Of a DNA stretch of 64,000 bases, positions 30,306-40,028 are shown piece by piece. The position numbers and the translations under genes were made by a program. The stretch is from Shewanella saliphila (GTDB taxonomy: Bacteria; Pseudomonadota; Gammaproteobacteria; Enterobacterales; Shewanellaceae). The stretch's first letter is position 1. Each line of letters starts with the position of its first letter. Location of the stretch: contig NZ_BMQV01000004.1 in the NCBI RefSeq assembly GCF_014648295.1, positions 1 through 64,000 on the forward strand. Direction: 5' to 3'. Under the pieces are notes generated by a model. It saw nothing but the letters and a program-made list of their open reading frames with translations, did no database searches and was not told the origin of the DNA.

Positions 30306-31643
30306 GTGAAACAAAGACAATTTTTTGGAACCGACGGTATTCGCGGTAAAGTTGGGGCTGGCAAGATGACCCCAGAACTGGCATTAAAGTTAGGTTGGGC
30401 GGCAGGACGAGTACTATCTCGCAGTGGCACTCAAAAAGTGATTATTGGTAAAGACACGCGGATTTCTGGGTACTTATTTGAGTCAGCGTTAGAAGCCGGG
30501 TTATCTGCTGCAGGTTTAAATGTGTTGTTACTTGGGCCTATGCCTACACCCGCTGTGGCGTATTTAACCCGAACCTTTAGAGCAGAAGCTGGGGTTGTTA
30601 TCAGTGCATCGCATAACCCTTACTACGATAATGGTATTAAGTTTTTCTCAACCGATGGCAGTAAACTCGATGACGCCATTGAGCTTGAAATCGAAGCAGA
30701 ACTTGAAAAGCCATTAGTGTGTGTCGAATCGCACCTATTGGGTAAAGCACGTCGAATTGATGATGCTGCGGGTCGTTACATTGAATATTGTAAAGGTAAC
30801 TTTCCGGCTGATCAGACCCTTGAAGGCTTAAAAATTGTTGTCGATTGTGCCCATGGCGCAACTTACCATATTGCCCCAAATGTATTTCGCGAATTAGGCG
30901 CTGATGTTGTCGCAATTGGTGATAAACCTGATGGTTTAAACATTAACGACAAAGTTGGCGCTACATCAATGGCCAAAATTTGTGAAACAGTATTAGCTGA
31001 AAAAGCCGATTTAGGTATTGCCCTTGATGGTGACGGCGATCGCATAATGATGGTAAATAATCGTGGTGAAGTCATAGATGGCGATCAAATACTGTATATT
31101 TTAGCGGTAGATGCGCAAAAACGTGGTATTTTAAAAGGCGGTGTTGTGGGTACCCTTATGTCAAATTTAGGGTTAGACTTAGCACTGCAAGCACTTGATA
31201 TTCCATTTGTTCGTTCAAAAGTGGGTGACCGATATGTCATGGAAATGCTTAAACAGCATGATTGGCGTATTGGTGGTGAAAACTCTGGTCACATACTCAA
31301 TCTCGATCATGGTACAACCGGTGACGGTATTGTTGCTGGCATTTTAGTGCTCGCAGCAATGCGAAGACAGCAAGCATCGCTTGAGCAACTGACCGAAGCC
31401 ATGAAAATGTTACCGCAAGTGTTGGTCAATGTTCGCTTTGAAGGAACGACTAACCCACTTGATAGCAATGTGGTTAAAGCTGCACAAACTGATGTTGAAA
31501 AGCAATTAGGCGCCCGTGGTCGAGTATTACTGCGTAAATCGGGTACTGAACCGTTAATCCGTGTAATGGTAGAAGGTGATGACCATTCACAAGTGTTAGC
31601 GCATGCAAATCGCATCGCAGAGGCTGTAAAAGCAGCATGTTAA
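30306..31643 (+). CDS. glmM: phosphoglucosamine mutase
   Basis: Interconverts glucosamine 6-phosphate and 1-phosphate for UDP-GlcNAc, hence peptidoglycan and LPS. The 445 aa equal the usual length. The active phosphoserine is in [18 protein letters not shown], the Mg-binding loop is LDGDGDR, the sugar-binding loop is GGENSGH and the phosphate-binding loop is [12 protein letters not shown]. The GTG start (30306) follows AAGTGGGGAC. It is 78 bp after folP in the same direction and probably cotranscribed. Confidence 0.97.
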   Translation: MKQRQFFGTDGIRGKVGAGKMTPELALKLGWAAGRVLSRSGTQKVIIGKDTRISGYLFESALEAGLSAAGLNVLLLGPMPTPAVAYLTRTFRAEAGVVISASHNPYYDNGIKFFSTDGSKLDDAIELEIEAELEKPLVCVESHLLGKARRIDDAAGRYIEYCKGNFPADQTLEGLKIVVDCAHGATYHIAPNVFRELGADVVAIGDKPDGLNINDKVGATSMAKICETVLAEKADLGIALDGDGDRIMMVNNRGEVIDGDQILYILAVDAQKRGILKGGVVGTLMSNLGLDLALQALDIPFVRSKVGDRYVMEMLKQHDWRIGGENSGHILNLDHGTTGDGIVAGILVLAAMRRQQASLEQLTEAMKMLPQVLVNVRFEGTTNPLDSNVVKAAQTDVEKQLGARGRVLLRKSGTEPLIRVMVEGDDHSQVLAHANRIAEAVKAAC

Positions 31644-31781
31644 TTATTTGAATATTCAGTAACGTAGTTGCGCGCTCAAAAAGTAGACGCTTCGACAAGT
31701 AAACTGAAATATTCCCCTTTTACCTATTGTAACTTGATAAGTGGTTCGCTATTATTCACGCCGCTTTCAGAGGAGACCGTG

Positions 31782-32564
31782 ATGGCACTCAGACGTCCTA
31801 TGGTAGCTGGCAACTGGAAAATGAATGGCAATTCAGCATTAGCTGAAGAGTTATTCAAGAAATTTGCTACTAAGCTCCAAAATGATTCAGCTGAAGTGGT
31901 TTTATGCCCGCCTTCAATTTATCTTGAAAGTGTTAGGCAACTGCTTGAAGCCAATAAGCAAACCTTAGATGGAGCGCTTGTTAGAATGGGCGCGCAAAAT
32001 CTTAGTCAACATGATTTTGGTGCGTACACCGGTGAGATTTCCGGGCAAATGCTAAAAGATTCAGGATGTCGATATGTGATTATCGGCCATTCCGAACGTC
32101 GCCGTATGTACGGAGAGACGAGTAATATTGTGGCAGAGAAGTTTGCTGCAGCACAAAAAAATGGTCTTACACCAATACTGTGTGTTGGCGAATCTGGACC
32201 GGCTCGTGAAGCAAGACGCACCTTTGAGGTGATTGCTGAAGAGCTTGATATAGTAATTGAAAAAAACGGTACCATGGCTTTTGATAACGCAATTATCGCC
32301 TACGAACCTTTATGGGCAGTAGGAACCGGTAAAAGCGCTACACCAGAGCAGGCACAAGAAGTTCATGCGTTTATTCGCAGTCGCCTCTCTGAAGTGTCTC
32401 CATTTATTGGAGAGAACATCAGGATTCTTTACGGTGGTAGTGTTACCCCCAATAATGCGGCAGATATCTTTGCCCAACCCGATGTTGATGGTGGTCTGAT
32501 TGGCGGTGCAAGTTTGAACTCAACTGAGTTTTTAAGTTTATGTACCATAGCGATGAGCGCGTAA
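31782..32564 (+). CDS. tpiA: triosephosphate isomerase
   Basis: Interconverts dihydroxyacetone phosphate and glyceraldehyde 3-phosphate. The 260-aa TIM barrel starts MALRRPMVAGNWKMNG, with Lys in the NWKMN motif, His in IGHSERR and catalytic Glu in AYEPLWAVGTGKSA. The start at ATG 31782 follows AGAGGAGA; the upstream in-frame extension to 31668 lacks family similarity. secG begins 4 bp after the stop, so the two are translationally linked. Confidence 0.97.
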   Translation: MALRRPMVAGNWKMNGNSALAEELFKKFATKLQNDSAEVVLCPPSIYLESVRQLLEANKQTLDGALVRMGAQNLSQHDFGAYTGEISGQMLKDSGCRYVIIGHSERRRMYGETSNIVAEKFAAAQKNGLTPILCVGESGPAREARRTFEVIAEELDIVIEKNGTMAFDNAIIAYEPLWAVGTGKSATPEQAQEVHAFIRSRLSEVSPFIGENIRILYGGSVTPNNAADIFAQPDVDGGLIGGASLNSTEFLSLCTIAMSA

Positions 32565-32568
32565 TAAT

Positions 32569-32904
32569 ATGTACGAAGTTCTTATAGTTGTATACTTGGT
32601 GGTTGCATTAGGTCTAGTAGGCCTAATTTTAATCCAACAAGGAAAGGGTGCCGATATGGGCGCGTCTTTCGGAGCCGGTGCTTCAGGCACTTTATTTGGC
32701 TCAGGTGGTTCAGGTAACTTCCTGACCCGTTCGACTGCTGTTTTAGCGATTGCGTTTTTCGCATTAAGCTTAGTGATTGGTAACTTAAGTGCTAACCATA
32801 CACAGCAGAACGATCAATGGAACGATTTAGGTTCAGCAGCAGAGCAAATCATTGATGAAGCGCCTGTGCAAACCGAACAGTCAGAAACTAAAATTCCTGA
32901 CTAG
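32569..32904 (+). CDS. secG: preprotein translocase subunit SecG
   Basis: Small auxiliary subunit of the SecYEG channel. The 111-aa protein (E. coli 110) has two membrane helices (about 1-21 and 53-74) linked by the conserved loop LIQQGKGADMGASFGAGASGTLFGSGGSGNF-type sequence, then a hydrophilic acidic C-terminus. It is followed directly by tRNA-Leu, the same arrangement as E. coli secG-leuU. Confidence 0.95.
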   Translation: MYEVLIVVYLVVALGLVGLILIQQGKGADMGASFGAGASGTLFGSGGSGNFLTRSTAVLAIAFFALSLVIGNLSANHTQQNDQWNDLGSAAEQIIDEAPVQTEQSETKIPD

Positions 32905-32917
32905 TAAACCAGGTGTC

Positions 32918-33004
32918 GCCGAGGTGGTGGAATTGGTAGACGCGCAGCCTTGAGGTGGCTGTGTCCTAACGGACGTGCGGGTTCAAGTCCCGCTCTCGGC
33001 ACCA
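32918..33004 (+). tRNA. leuU: tRNA-Leu (anticodon GAG)
   Basis: A complete 87-nt class II tRNA. The acceptor arm GCCGAGG pairs with the CTCTCGGC side, followed by discriminator A and encoded CCA. The anticodon loop TTGAGGT carries GAG between CAGCC/GGCTG stems. A long variable arm (TGTCCTAACGGACG) and T-arm CGGGTTCAAGTCCCG follow. It lies between secG and the initiator tRNA. Confidence 0.98.
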
Positions 33005-33086
33005 AATTTTAACTAACAAACCAAGGATTGTGTTTGATTAGTTATTGCAAGATATGACGTAAATCAATATACTTGCATGCAGTTGA

Positions 33087-33162
<76 letters not shown>

Positions 33163-33167
33163 GCTCC

Positions 33168-33202
33168 TTGCGATTTATTTTCACATTGAAATTAAATCGC
33201 AA
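33168..33202 (+). repeat. 10-bp perfect inverted repeat after tRNA-fMet
   Basis: TTGCGATTTA (33168-33177) is exactly complementary to TAAATCGCAA (33193-33202) around a 15-nt loop. There is no T-run after it, so it is more likely a processing or antitermination element than a terminator. Confidence 0.6.
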
Positions 33203-33213
33203 TTTACAGGTTC

Positions 33214-33219
33214 TATAAT
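33214..33219 (+). promoter_or_regulatory. possible -10 element upstream of rimP
   Basis: A perfect TATAAT is present, but the only nearby -35-like sequence (TTGAAA, 33186-33191) is 22 bp away. It may be a weak internal promoter for rimP-nusA, or chance in AT-rich DNA. Confidence 0.3.
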
Positions 33220-33226
33220 AAAATGA

Positions 33227-33248
33227 CCTCGTGATTACGGGGTTTTTT
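33227..33248 (+). terminator. intrinsic terminator 1 in the rimP leader
   Basis: CCTCGT (33227-33232) pairs with ACGGGG (33237-33242), with one T-G wobble and a GATT loop, followed by six T residues. It likely ends most tRNA-fMet transcripts. Confidence 0.7.
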
Positions 33249-33292
33249 GTTATATGGACTTTTAAATATCCGTGTTTTTGACGGATTGCTCT

Positions 33293-33320
33293 GGGGCTTT
33301 TAGCCCTTTTTTTGTTTTTT
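33293..33320 (+). terminator. intrinsic terminator 2 in the rimP leader
   Basis: GGGCT (33294-33298) pairs with AGCCC (33302-33306), followed by a T-run of seven, a G and more T residues. It ends 13 nt before the rimP start codon, so the operon must be expressed by read-through or antitermination. Confidence 0.75.
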
Positions 33321-33332
33321 TGGGGGTCATTT

Positions 33333-33788
33333 TTGGCAACAATAGAATCCAAACTAGTTGAATTATTAACGGTTCCAGTTGAAGCTTCAGGCTTTCAGCT
33401 GTGGGGTGTTGAATATGTTCAGGCTGGTCGTCATTCAATTCTTCGTGTGTTTATTGATCACGAGAATGGCATCAACATTGAAGATTGTGCCGAGGCCAGT
33501 CGTCAAGTCAGTGCAGTTATGGATGTTGAAGACCCCATTTCTACAGAATACACATTAGAAGTTTCTTCACCTGGGGTAGATAGACCGCTATTTACTGCAG
33601 CGCAGTATGCCGCTTACATCGGTGAAGATGCGAAAGTACAGTTGACTATGCCTGTTGCGGGTAGTCGAAATTTAAAAGGCGTCATCACTAGTGTTGATGG
33701 GCAAATGCTCACCATCAAAGTTGATGGTAAAGACTTGATTGTTGCTTTGGATAACATCCGTAAAGGCAACATTATCGCTAAGTTTTGA
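33333..33788 (+). CDS. rimP: ribosome maturation factor RimP
   Basis: Needed for 30S subunit maturation. The 151-aa protein (E. coli 150) has the family motifs [23 protein letters not shown] and [15 protein letters not shown], with a C-terminal SH3-like domain. I choose the TTG at 33333 because GGGGG (33322-33326) is 6 nt upstream and the next residues ([11 protein letters not shown]) align with the E. coli start. A longer frame from 33312 has no support. First protein gene of the rimP-nusA-infB-rbfA-truB operon. Confidence 0.95.
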   Translation: MATIESKLVELLTVPVEASGFQLWGVEYVQAGRHSILRVFIDHENGINIEDCAEASRQVSAVMDVEDPISTEYTLEVSSPGVDRPLFTAAQYAAYIGEDAKVQLTMPVAGSRNLKGVITSVDGQMLTIKVDGKDLIVALDNIRKGNIIAKF

Positions 33789-33819
33789 TAGTTTCAGGTG
33801 AAGAACGAGGCAAGACCAA

Positions 33820-35319
33820 ATGAATAAAGAGATCCTGCTAGTCGCAGAAGCGGTTTCCAATGAGAAAGGCGTTCCGCGCGAGAAAATTTTTGAAGCGCTA
33901 GAAATCGCATTAGCTACTGCTACCAAGAAAAAATACGAAGGTGATATTGAAGTTCGTGTTGCGATTGATCGTAAAACCGGTCACTACGACACGTTCCGTC
34001 GTTGGATGGTTGTTGATGACCAGGGTGAAGCGTTAGAAAACCCATACAGCGAAATCACCCTTGAAGCTGCACGTTTTGAAGAGCCTGGTATTGAAGTCGG
34101 TGAGTTTATTGAAGATCAAATCGACTCAGTTGCTTTCGACCGTATTACCACACAAACCGCTAAGCAAGTTATCGTACAAAAGGTACGTGAAGCTGAGCGT
34201 GCTCAAATCGTTGAACAATTTATTGAACGCGAAGGCGAAATCGTCACTGGTGTTGTTAAGAAAAGCACCCGCGAAAGCGTGGTTGTCGATTTAGGTAATA
34301 ACGCTGATGGCGTATTATTTAAAGAAGACTTAATCAGCCGTGAATCATTCCGCCCTGGTGACCGTGTGCGTGCATTATTGTACTCAGTACGTCCAGAAGC
34401 GCGTGGTGCTCAGTTATTTTTAACTCGCAGCAAGCCTGATATGTTAATCGAGCTGTTCCGTGTTGAAGTACCTGAAATTTACGACGAAATGATTGAAGTG
34501 ATGGGTGCTGCTCGTGATCCAGGTGCTCGCGCTAAGATTGCGGTTAAATCAAATGACCGTCGCATTGACCCAATTGGTGCGTGTGTTGGTATGCGTGGTG
34601 CACGTGTTCAGGCAGTGTCAAACGAATTAGGTGGCGAACGTGTTGATATCGTGATGTGGGATGATAATCCTGCTCAATATGTGATCAATGCCATGGCGCC
34701 AGCCGACGTTGCGTCTATTATTGTGGACGAAGACAACCACTCAATGGACATTGCTGTTGAAGCAGACAGTTTAGCTCAAGCAATTGGTCGTAACGGCCAA
34801 AACGTACGTTTAGCGACTCAACTAACGGGTTGGGAACTTAACGTAATGACAGTAGAAGACATGAACAAGAAGCACCAAGCAGAAAGCGCTAAGGTGATTG
34901 ACCTGTTTGTTGCTTCGCTAGATGTAGATACAGATTTTGCGAGCGTATTGGCTGATGAAGGCTTTACTTCACTCGAAGAGATTGCTTATGTGCCAGAATC
35001 TGAACTACTCGCAATAGAAGGCTTTGACGAAGGAATCGTCGCGGCATTACGTGAACGTGCAAAAGCGGCTATCTCAACAAGAGCATTAGCCACTGAAGAA
35101 GCGTTAGATGGTGCAGAGCCAAGTGATGATTTATTAGCATTGGAAGGATTAGAAAGACATTTAGCTTATGTTCTCGCGAGCAAAGGTGTAGTGACTTTAG
35201 AAGACTTGGCCGAGCAAGGTATTGACGATTTAATTGATATTGAAGAATTAACAGAAGAAAAAGCAGGTGAGCTTATTATGGCTGCCCGCAACATCTGTTG
35301 GTTTGGCGAAGAAGCATAA
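33820..35319 (+). CDS. nusA: transcription termination/antitermination factor NusA
   Basis: RNA polymerase-binding factor that promotes pausing and termination and takes part in antitermination. The 499-aa length is close to E. coli (495). Order: N-terminal polymerase-binding domain (1 to about 130), S1 domain (about 135-200), two KH domains ([13 protein letters not shown] and [12 protein letters not shown] motifs) and two acidic AR repeats at the C-terminus. Since two intrinsic terminators precede rimP, NusA may control its own operon, as in E. coli. Confidence 0.98.
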   Translation: MNKEILLVAEAVSNEKGVPREKIFEALEIALATATKKKYEGDIEVRVAIDRKTGHYDTFRRWMVVDDQGEALENPYSEITLEAARFEEPGIEVGEFIEDQIDSVAFDRITTQTAKQVIVQKVREAERAQIVEQFIEREGEIVTGVVKKSTRESVVVDLGNNADGVLFKEDLISRESFRPGDRVRALLYSVRPEARGAQLFLTRSKPDMLIELFRVEVPEIYDEMIEVMGAARDPGARAKIAVKSNDRRIDPIGACVGMRGARVQAVSNELGGERVDIVMWDDNPAQYVINAMAPADVASIIVDEDNHSMDIAVEADSLAQAIGRNGQNVRLATQLTGWELNVMTVEDMNKKHQAESAKVIDLFVASLDVDTDFASVLADEGFTSLEEIAYVPESELLAIEGFDEGIVAALRERAKAAISTRALATEEALDGAEPSDDLLALEGLERHLAYVLASKGVVTLEDLAEQGIDDLIDIEELTEEKAGELIMAARNICWFGEEA

Positions 35320-35344
35320 GTCGATCAACAGGGGGATTTAATTG

Positions 35345-37996
35345 ATGGCAGATACAAGTGTAGAAAAATTAGCAGCAGAAGTGGGAAAGCCGGTTGATCG
35401 TCTAATCGAGCAGTTCTCAGATGCTGGTATTAAAAAGCAACAAAATGACACCGTTTCAGAGCAAGAAAAGCAGCAGCTTTTAGATTATCTGAAAAAACAG
35501 CACGGTGCAGATTCTGCGCCGACCAAAATGACGCTTCAGCGTAAAACTGTGTCAACATTAAGTGTTGCCAGTACTGGCGGTCAGTCTAAAGACGTGAAAG
35601 TTGAAGTCCGTAAAAAACGTACTTTTGTTAAGCGTGATGATGCTGAATTAGCAAAACAAGCCGAGTTAGAAGCCCAAGCCAAAGCGAAAGCAGAAGCCGA
35701 AGCTAAGGCAAAAGCTGAGGCTGAAGCAAAAGCAGCAGCAGAAGCTAAAGCCAAAGCAGAAGCAGAAGCGAAGAAAAAAGCAGAAGCAGAAGCCAAAGTG
35801 AAATCAGAAAAACCGAAAGCAGAGCCTAAAGCGCCTAAAGCAGCCGATCCTGAAACAGCGGCAGCAAAAGCAGAAGCTGAGCGTTTAAAAGCGACCCAAG
35901 AAGCGGTATTAACCGAAAAGCAGAAAGAAGAAGCAGCTCAAGCGGCAGAAAAAGCCCGCAAACTAGCTGAAGAAAACTCGAAGCGTTGGGCTGAAGAAGA
36001 ACGTCAACGTTTAGATGCTGAGAAGAACAGCGATCACCACATCACAACGTCTAAAGTTGCTCGTGCAGCAGAAGATAGTTCAGATGCTGATGATGAAAAA
36101 CGTGGCCGTCGTGCGCGTAACAAAAACAACAATAAGAAACGTGGCGGTAAAGACTCACGAGACGGTCGCGAAAGACACATGCGTAACCGCAGTACTGCAC
36201 CGCAATCTATGGCTCATGGTTTTAACAAGCCTGCAGCAGCAGTGTCTCGCGATGTTCGCATTGGTGAAACCGTAACCGTATCTGAACTTGCCCATTTAAT
36301 GGCGATTAAAGCCACTGAAATCATCAAACAAATGATGAAAATGGGGTCAATGGTAACGATTAACCAAGTACTTGACCAAGAAACTGCCCAAATGGTTGCA
36401 GAAGAAATGGGTCATAAAGTGGTATTAATTCGTGAAAACGAACTAGAACACCAAGTACTACAAGACCGTGATGATAACGTTATTTTAGAATCACGTGCAC
36501 CAGTTGTTACTATTATGGGTCACGTTGACCATGGTAAAACGTCACTACTTGACTACATTCGTCGTGCAAAAGTTGCCGATGGCGAAGCCGGTGGTATTAC
36601 CCAGCACATTGGTGCATACCACGTTGAAACTGACAATGGCATGATCACCTTCCTTGATACTCCTGGTCACGCTGCGTTTACCTCAATGCGTGCTCGTGGT
36701 GCTAAGGCCACCGATATTGTTATTTTGGTTGTTGCTGCAGATGACGGCGTAATGCCACAAACCATCGAAGCGATCCAACATGCTAAAGCCGGTAACGTGC
36801 CATTAATCGTAGCGGTTAACAAAATGGATAAGCCAGAAGCTGATCCTGACCGCGTTAAGAGCGAACTTTCTCAGCATGGTGTTATGTCTGAAGATTGGGG
36901 TGGAGACAACATGTTTGTCCACTTGTCAGCCAAAACAGGTGACGGTGTTGATGAGCTGTTAGAAGGCATCTTATTACAAGCTGAAGTATTAGAGCTTAAA
37001 GCCGTTCGCGATACGATGGCTGCTGGTGTAGTGATTGAATCACAGCTTGATAAAGGCCGTGGTCCAGTAGCGACCATTCTTGTTCAGGAAGGTACTTTAC
37101 GCCAAGGCGATATCGTTTTATGTGGTTTAGAGTACGGTAAAATCCGTGCAATGAAAGACGAAAACGGTAGAGCTATTACTGAAGCTGGTCCATCTATTCC
37201 AGTTGAGATTTTAGGTCTTTCTGGTGTGCCTTCAGCAGGTGATGAAGCGACTGTTGTACGTGATGAGCGTAAAGCACGTGAAGTTGCACTATATCGTCAA
37301 GGTAAATTCCGTGATGTTAAGTTAGCTCGTCAGCAGAAGTCTAAACTTGAAAACATGTTTGCCAACATGGAAGAAGGTGAAGTACAAGAGCTTAACATTG
37401 TACTTAAAGCGGACGTACAAGGCTCACTAGAAGCAATTTGTGATTCATTAACTAAACTGTCTACAGACGAAGTTAAAGTGAACATCATTGCTCGCGGTGT
37501 GGGTGCACTAACCGAAACTGACGCAACGCTTGCAGCTGCATCAAATGCTATTCTTGTGGGCTTTAACGTTCGTGCTGATGCACAAGCGCGTAAGACCATT
37601 GAAGCAGAAAGTGTTGACCTACGTTATTACAGCATCATCTATAATCTAATTGATGAAGTACGTGCTGCAATGACAGGTATGTTAGCGCCTGAGTTCAAAC
37701 AAGAGATTATTGGTCTTGCTGAAGTTCGTGACGTGTTTAAGTCGCCTAAACTGGGTGCTATTGCCGGTTGTATGGTTACCGAAGGTCTGGTTAAGCGCAG
37801 CGCGCCAATCCGTGTACTACGTGAAAACGTGGTTATCTTCGAAGGTGAACTTGAATCATTACGTCGCTTTAAAGACGATGCACAAGAAGTCCGTAACGGT
37901 ATGGAATGTGGTATCGGCGTGAAGAACTACAATGACGTTCGTGTAGGAGACCAGATTGAGGTCTTCGAAACAGTCGAGATAGCTCGCACCTTATAA
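35345..37996 (+). CDS. infB: translation initiation factor IF-2
   Basis: GTPase that places fMet-tRNA on the 30S subunit. The 883-aa protein has an IF2 N-terminal domain ([16 protein letters not shown]), a long Ala/Lys/Glu-rich region (about residues 110-230), a second IF2_N domain, the G domain with [14 protein letters not shown] and NKMD, then the C-terminal fMet-tRNA-binding domain. I use ATG 35345 with AGGGGGA upstream; a TTG one codon earlier is in frame. Coding for the initiator tRNA and IF-2 in one region is functionally coherent. Confidence 0.98.
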   Translation: MADTSVEKLAAEVGKPVDRLIEQFSDAGIKKQQNDTVSEQEKQQLLDYLKKQHGADSAPTKMTLQRKTVSTLSVASTGGQSKDVKVEVRKKRTFVKRDDAELAKQAELEAQAKAKAEAEAKAKAEAEAKAAAEAKAKAEAEAKKKAEAEAKVKSEKPKAEPKAPKAADPETAAAKAEAERLKATQEAVLTEKQKEEAAQAAEKARKLAEENSKRWAEEERQRLDAEKNSDHHITTSKVARAAEDSSDADDEKRGRRARNKNNNKKRGGKDSRDGRERHMRNRSTAPQSMAHGFNKPAAAVSRDVRIGETVTVSELAHLMAIKATEIIKQMMKMGSMVTINQVLDQETAQMVAEEMGHKVVLIRENELEHQVLQDRDDNVILESRAPVVTIMGHVDHGKTSLLDYIRRAKVADGEAGGITQHIGAYHVETDNGMITFLDTPGHAAFTSMRARGAKATDIVILVVAADDGVMPQTIEAIQHAKAGNVPLIVAVNKMDKPEADPDRVKSELSQHGVMSEDWGGDNMFVHLSAKTGDGVDELLEGILLQAEVLELKAVRDTMAAGVVIESQLDKGRGPVATILVQEGTLRQGDIVLCGLEYGKIRAMKDENGRAITEAGPSIPVEILGLSGVPSAGDEATVVRDERKAREVALYRQGKFRDVKLARQQKSKLENMFANMEEGEVQELNIVLKADVQGSLEAICDSLTKLSTDEVKVNIIARGVGALTETDATLAAASNAILVGFNVRADAQARKTIEAESVDLRYYSIIYNLIDEVRAAMTGMLAPEFKQEIIGLAEVRDVFKSPKLGAIAGCMVTEGLVKRSAPIRVLRENVVIFEGELESLRRFKDDAQEVRNGMECGIGVKNYNDVRVGDQIEVFETVEIARTL

Positions 37997-38002
37997 GAAC
38001 CA

Positions 38003-38030
38003 AAAAAGGGCGGCATTAGCCGCCCTTTTT
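38003..38030 (+). terminator. terminator-like hairpin between infB and rbfA
   Basis: AAAAAGGGCGGC (38003-38014) pairs with GCCGCCCTTTTT (38019-38030) around ATTA. It is strong, so rbfA-truB are expressed either by read-through or from a promoter close to 38040. Confidence 0.88.
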
Positions 38031-38061
38031 GATTGTATACCCAACGTTATGGCATATCATC

Positions 38062-38493
38062 ATGGCAAAAGAATTTAGTCGTACTCGCCGTATCGCCCAA
38101 CAACTCCAGCAAGAGCTTGCAATGGTGTTACAGCGCGATATGAAAGATCCACGTATAGGCTTTGTTACTGTAAACGACGTAGACGTTTCACGTGACTTAA
38201 GCTATGCGAAAGTGTTTGTGACCTTCTTTGAAGAAGATAACGAACTTGTTCAACAAAAAGTTGATGCGCTAAGCGCTGCAGCACCTTATATTCGCACGTT
38301 AGTGGCTGGACGTATGAAATTACGTGTTATGCCTGAACTGCGCTTTGTTTATGACAGTTCATTAGTGGAAGGCATGCGAATGTCTAACCTAGTCACTCAA
38401 GTCATTAATAAAGATAAAGCCAAGCAACAACAATTTGATCCACAGGCACCAGAAAGCAGCGAGTCTGTTGACGGTGACAAGGAGCAAGATTAA
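38062..38493 (+). CDS. rbfA: 30S ribosome-binding factor A
   Basis: Late 30S maturation and cold-adaptation factor that binds 16S rRNA helix 1. The 143-aa protein has a single KH-like domain with [20 protein letters not shown] at the start, [23 protein letters not shown] and MRMSNL. ATG 38062 is chosen by homology; the longer frame from 38029 overlaps the infB terminator. The stop overlaps the truB start by one base (TAATG), so the genes are translationally coupled. Confidence 0.95.
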   Translation: MAKEFSRTRRIAQQLQQELAMVLQRDMKDPRIGFVTVNDVDVSRDLSYAKVFVTFFEEDNELVQQKVDALSAAAPYIRTLVAGRMKLRVMPELRFVYDSSLVEGMRMSNLVTQVINKDKAKQQQFDPQAPESSESVDGDKEQD

Positions 38494-39440
38494 TGGCTCG
38501 TCGCCCTAAAGGTCGCTTCATCGACGGAATCGTGTTACTCGATAAAGACACTGGCATGAGTTCTAATTTTGCTTTGCAACGGGTTAAGCGCATCTTTAAT
38601 GCGAATAAAGCCGGACATACAGGTGCACTTGATCCATTAGCCACCGGGATGTTACCGATTTGCTTAGGCGAGGCGACTAAGTTTTCTCAACATTTATTAG
38701 ATGCTGATAAACGTTACCTTGTTACAGCAAAACTGGGTGAGCGCACTGACACCAGTGACTCAGACGGTGAAGTAGTGCAAACGCGCCCAGTTGAATTTAC
38801 TCAGGCTCTTCTAGATGAAAAGCTTGAGTTTTTTCGTGGCACGACCCAACAAATTCCGTCAATGTATTCTGCGTTAAAATACCAAGGTCAGCCTTTGTAT
38901 AAATATGCGCGTGAAGGCATTGAGGTACCGCGTGAATCGCGTCCTATAACGGTATTTGAGCTTAATTTCATCAAGCTTGAAGGTGATGAGTTAACCTTAG
39001 ACATACATTGTTCTAAAGGCACTTACATCCGAACTATCATTGATGATTTAGGTGAAATGCTTGGTTGTGGTGCGCATGTGATTATGTTGCGCCGCACTCA
39101 AGTTGCAGACTACCCCTATGAGAAAATGGTCAGTTTAGCAGAGCTAGAAGCATTATTGGCTCAGGCTCAAGAGCAAGAGATTGCGCCTAAAGCCTTACTC
39201 GATCCTTTGTTGTTGCCTATGGATACCGCCGTGGCTAATTTCCCTGAAATTAACCTGCCTGATGCCATGCTCTATTACGTTATGCAAGGCCAAGCGATTC
39301 AAGCTGCGGGTTTAAAACCTGATTGTTTAGTTCGCATTACGATAGGTGATGAACATAAGTTTGTTGGTATCGGTATAATGAATGACGATGGTTTACTAGC
39401 ACCTAAGCGTCTTATTGTGATGCATGAAAATACACAGTAA
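38493..39440 (+). CDS. truB: tRNA pseudouridine-55 synthase
   Basis: Makes the T-loop pseudouridine of tRNAs. The 315-aa protein (E. coli 314) contains [19 protein letters not shown] with the catalytic Asp, [30 protein letters not shown] and a C-terminal PUA-like domain. The start overlaps the rbfA stop. Last gene of this operon before the rpsO promoter region. Confidence 0.97.
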   Translation: MARRPKGRFIDGIVLLDKDTGMSSNFALQRVKRIFNANKAGHTGALDPLATGMLPICLGEATKFSQHLLDADKRYLVTAKLGERTDTSDSDGEVVQTRPVEFTQALLDEKLEFFRGTTQQIPSMYSALKYQGQPLYKYAREGIEVPRESRPITVFELNFIKLEGDELTLDIHCSKGTYIRTIIDDLGEMLGCGAHVIMLRRTQVADYPYEKMVSLAELEALLAQAQEQEIAPKALLDPLLLPMDTAVANFPEINLPDAMLYYVMQGQAIQAAGLKPDCLVRITIGDEHKFVGIGIMNDDGLLAPKRLIVMHENTQ

Positions 39441-39573
39441 GCGTAACAGCACAAATAGATCGGTTTTTTGCGTTTTTTTATTGCGGTTGCAGGCTAATCT
39501 AGTTATTATACTGCGCTCGCTCTGGCTGAGTTAGTGATCGGCTAGAGATACATTTACTTTTTTGGAGATACAC

Positions 39574-39843
39574 ATGTCACTAAGTGCTGAAGCAAAAGCA
39601 AAAATTTTAGCTGAGTTTGGTCGCGGCGAAAACGATTCAGGTTCAACTGAAGTTCAAGTAGCTTTGTTAACTGCTCAAATTAACCACCTTCAAGGTCACT
39701 TTAAAGAGCACATCCATGATCACCACTCACGTCGTGGTCTATTACGCATGGTTAGCGCTCGTCGTAAGCTTACTGCTTACTTAAAGCGTACTGATGCAGC
39801 TCGTTATGCTGATCTAATCAAGAAGTTAGGTTTACGTCGTTAA
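39574..39843 (+). CDS. rpsO: 30S ribosomal protein S15
   Basis: Primary 16S rRNA-binding protein of the 30S platform. The 89 aa equal the usual length. It includes [24 protein letters not shown] and [25 protein letters not shown] 39574 follows TTTGGAGATACAC; an in-frame upstream start at 39562 overlaps that binding site. Unlike E. coli, pnp does not follow directly: a terminator and a divergent GGDEF/EAL gene intervene. Confidence 0.98.
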   Translation: MSLSAEAKAKILAEFGRGENDSGSTEVQVALLTAQINHLQGHFKEHIHDHHSRRGLLRMVSARRKLTAYLKRTDAARYADLIKKLGLRR

Positions 39844-39881
39844 TTCGATGTGTTGCTTAGTCTAACTAAGCGGCAAACCGT

Positions 39882-39911
39882 AAAAAAGGAGGCTTATGGC
39901 CTCCTTTTTTA
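39882..39911. terminator. bidirectional terminator between rpsO and the GGDEF/EAL gene
   Basis: AAAAAAGGAGGC (39882-39893) pairs perfectly with GCCTCCTTTTTT (39899-39910) around TTATG. T-runs exist on both strands of this convergent pair. Confidence 0.9.
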
Positions 39912-40028
39912 TTGTCTACAATTTAATGTCAGTTTAAAGTCAGTTTAATGTCAGGTAATTCCCATATTACCTTTCTGGTAGTTGCAATCATAATGATTAG
40001 AGTACGCAACACATTAGATTCGATGAGA

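Noticed and set aside
35581..35796. Ala/Ser-rich minus-strand frame opposite infB
   Set aside because: It is the complement of the Ala/Lys/Glu repeat of IF-2, not an independent gene.
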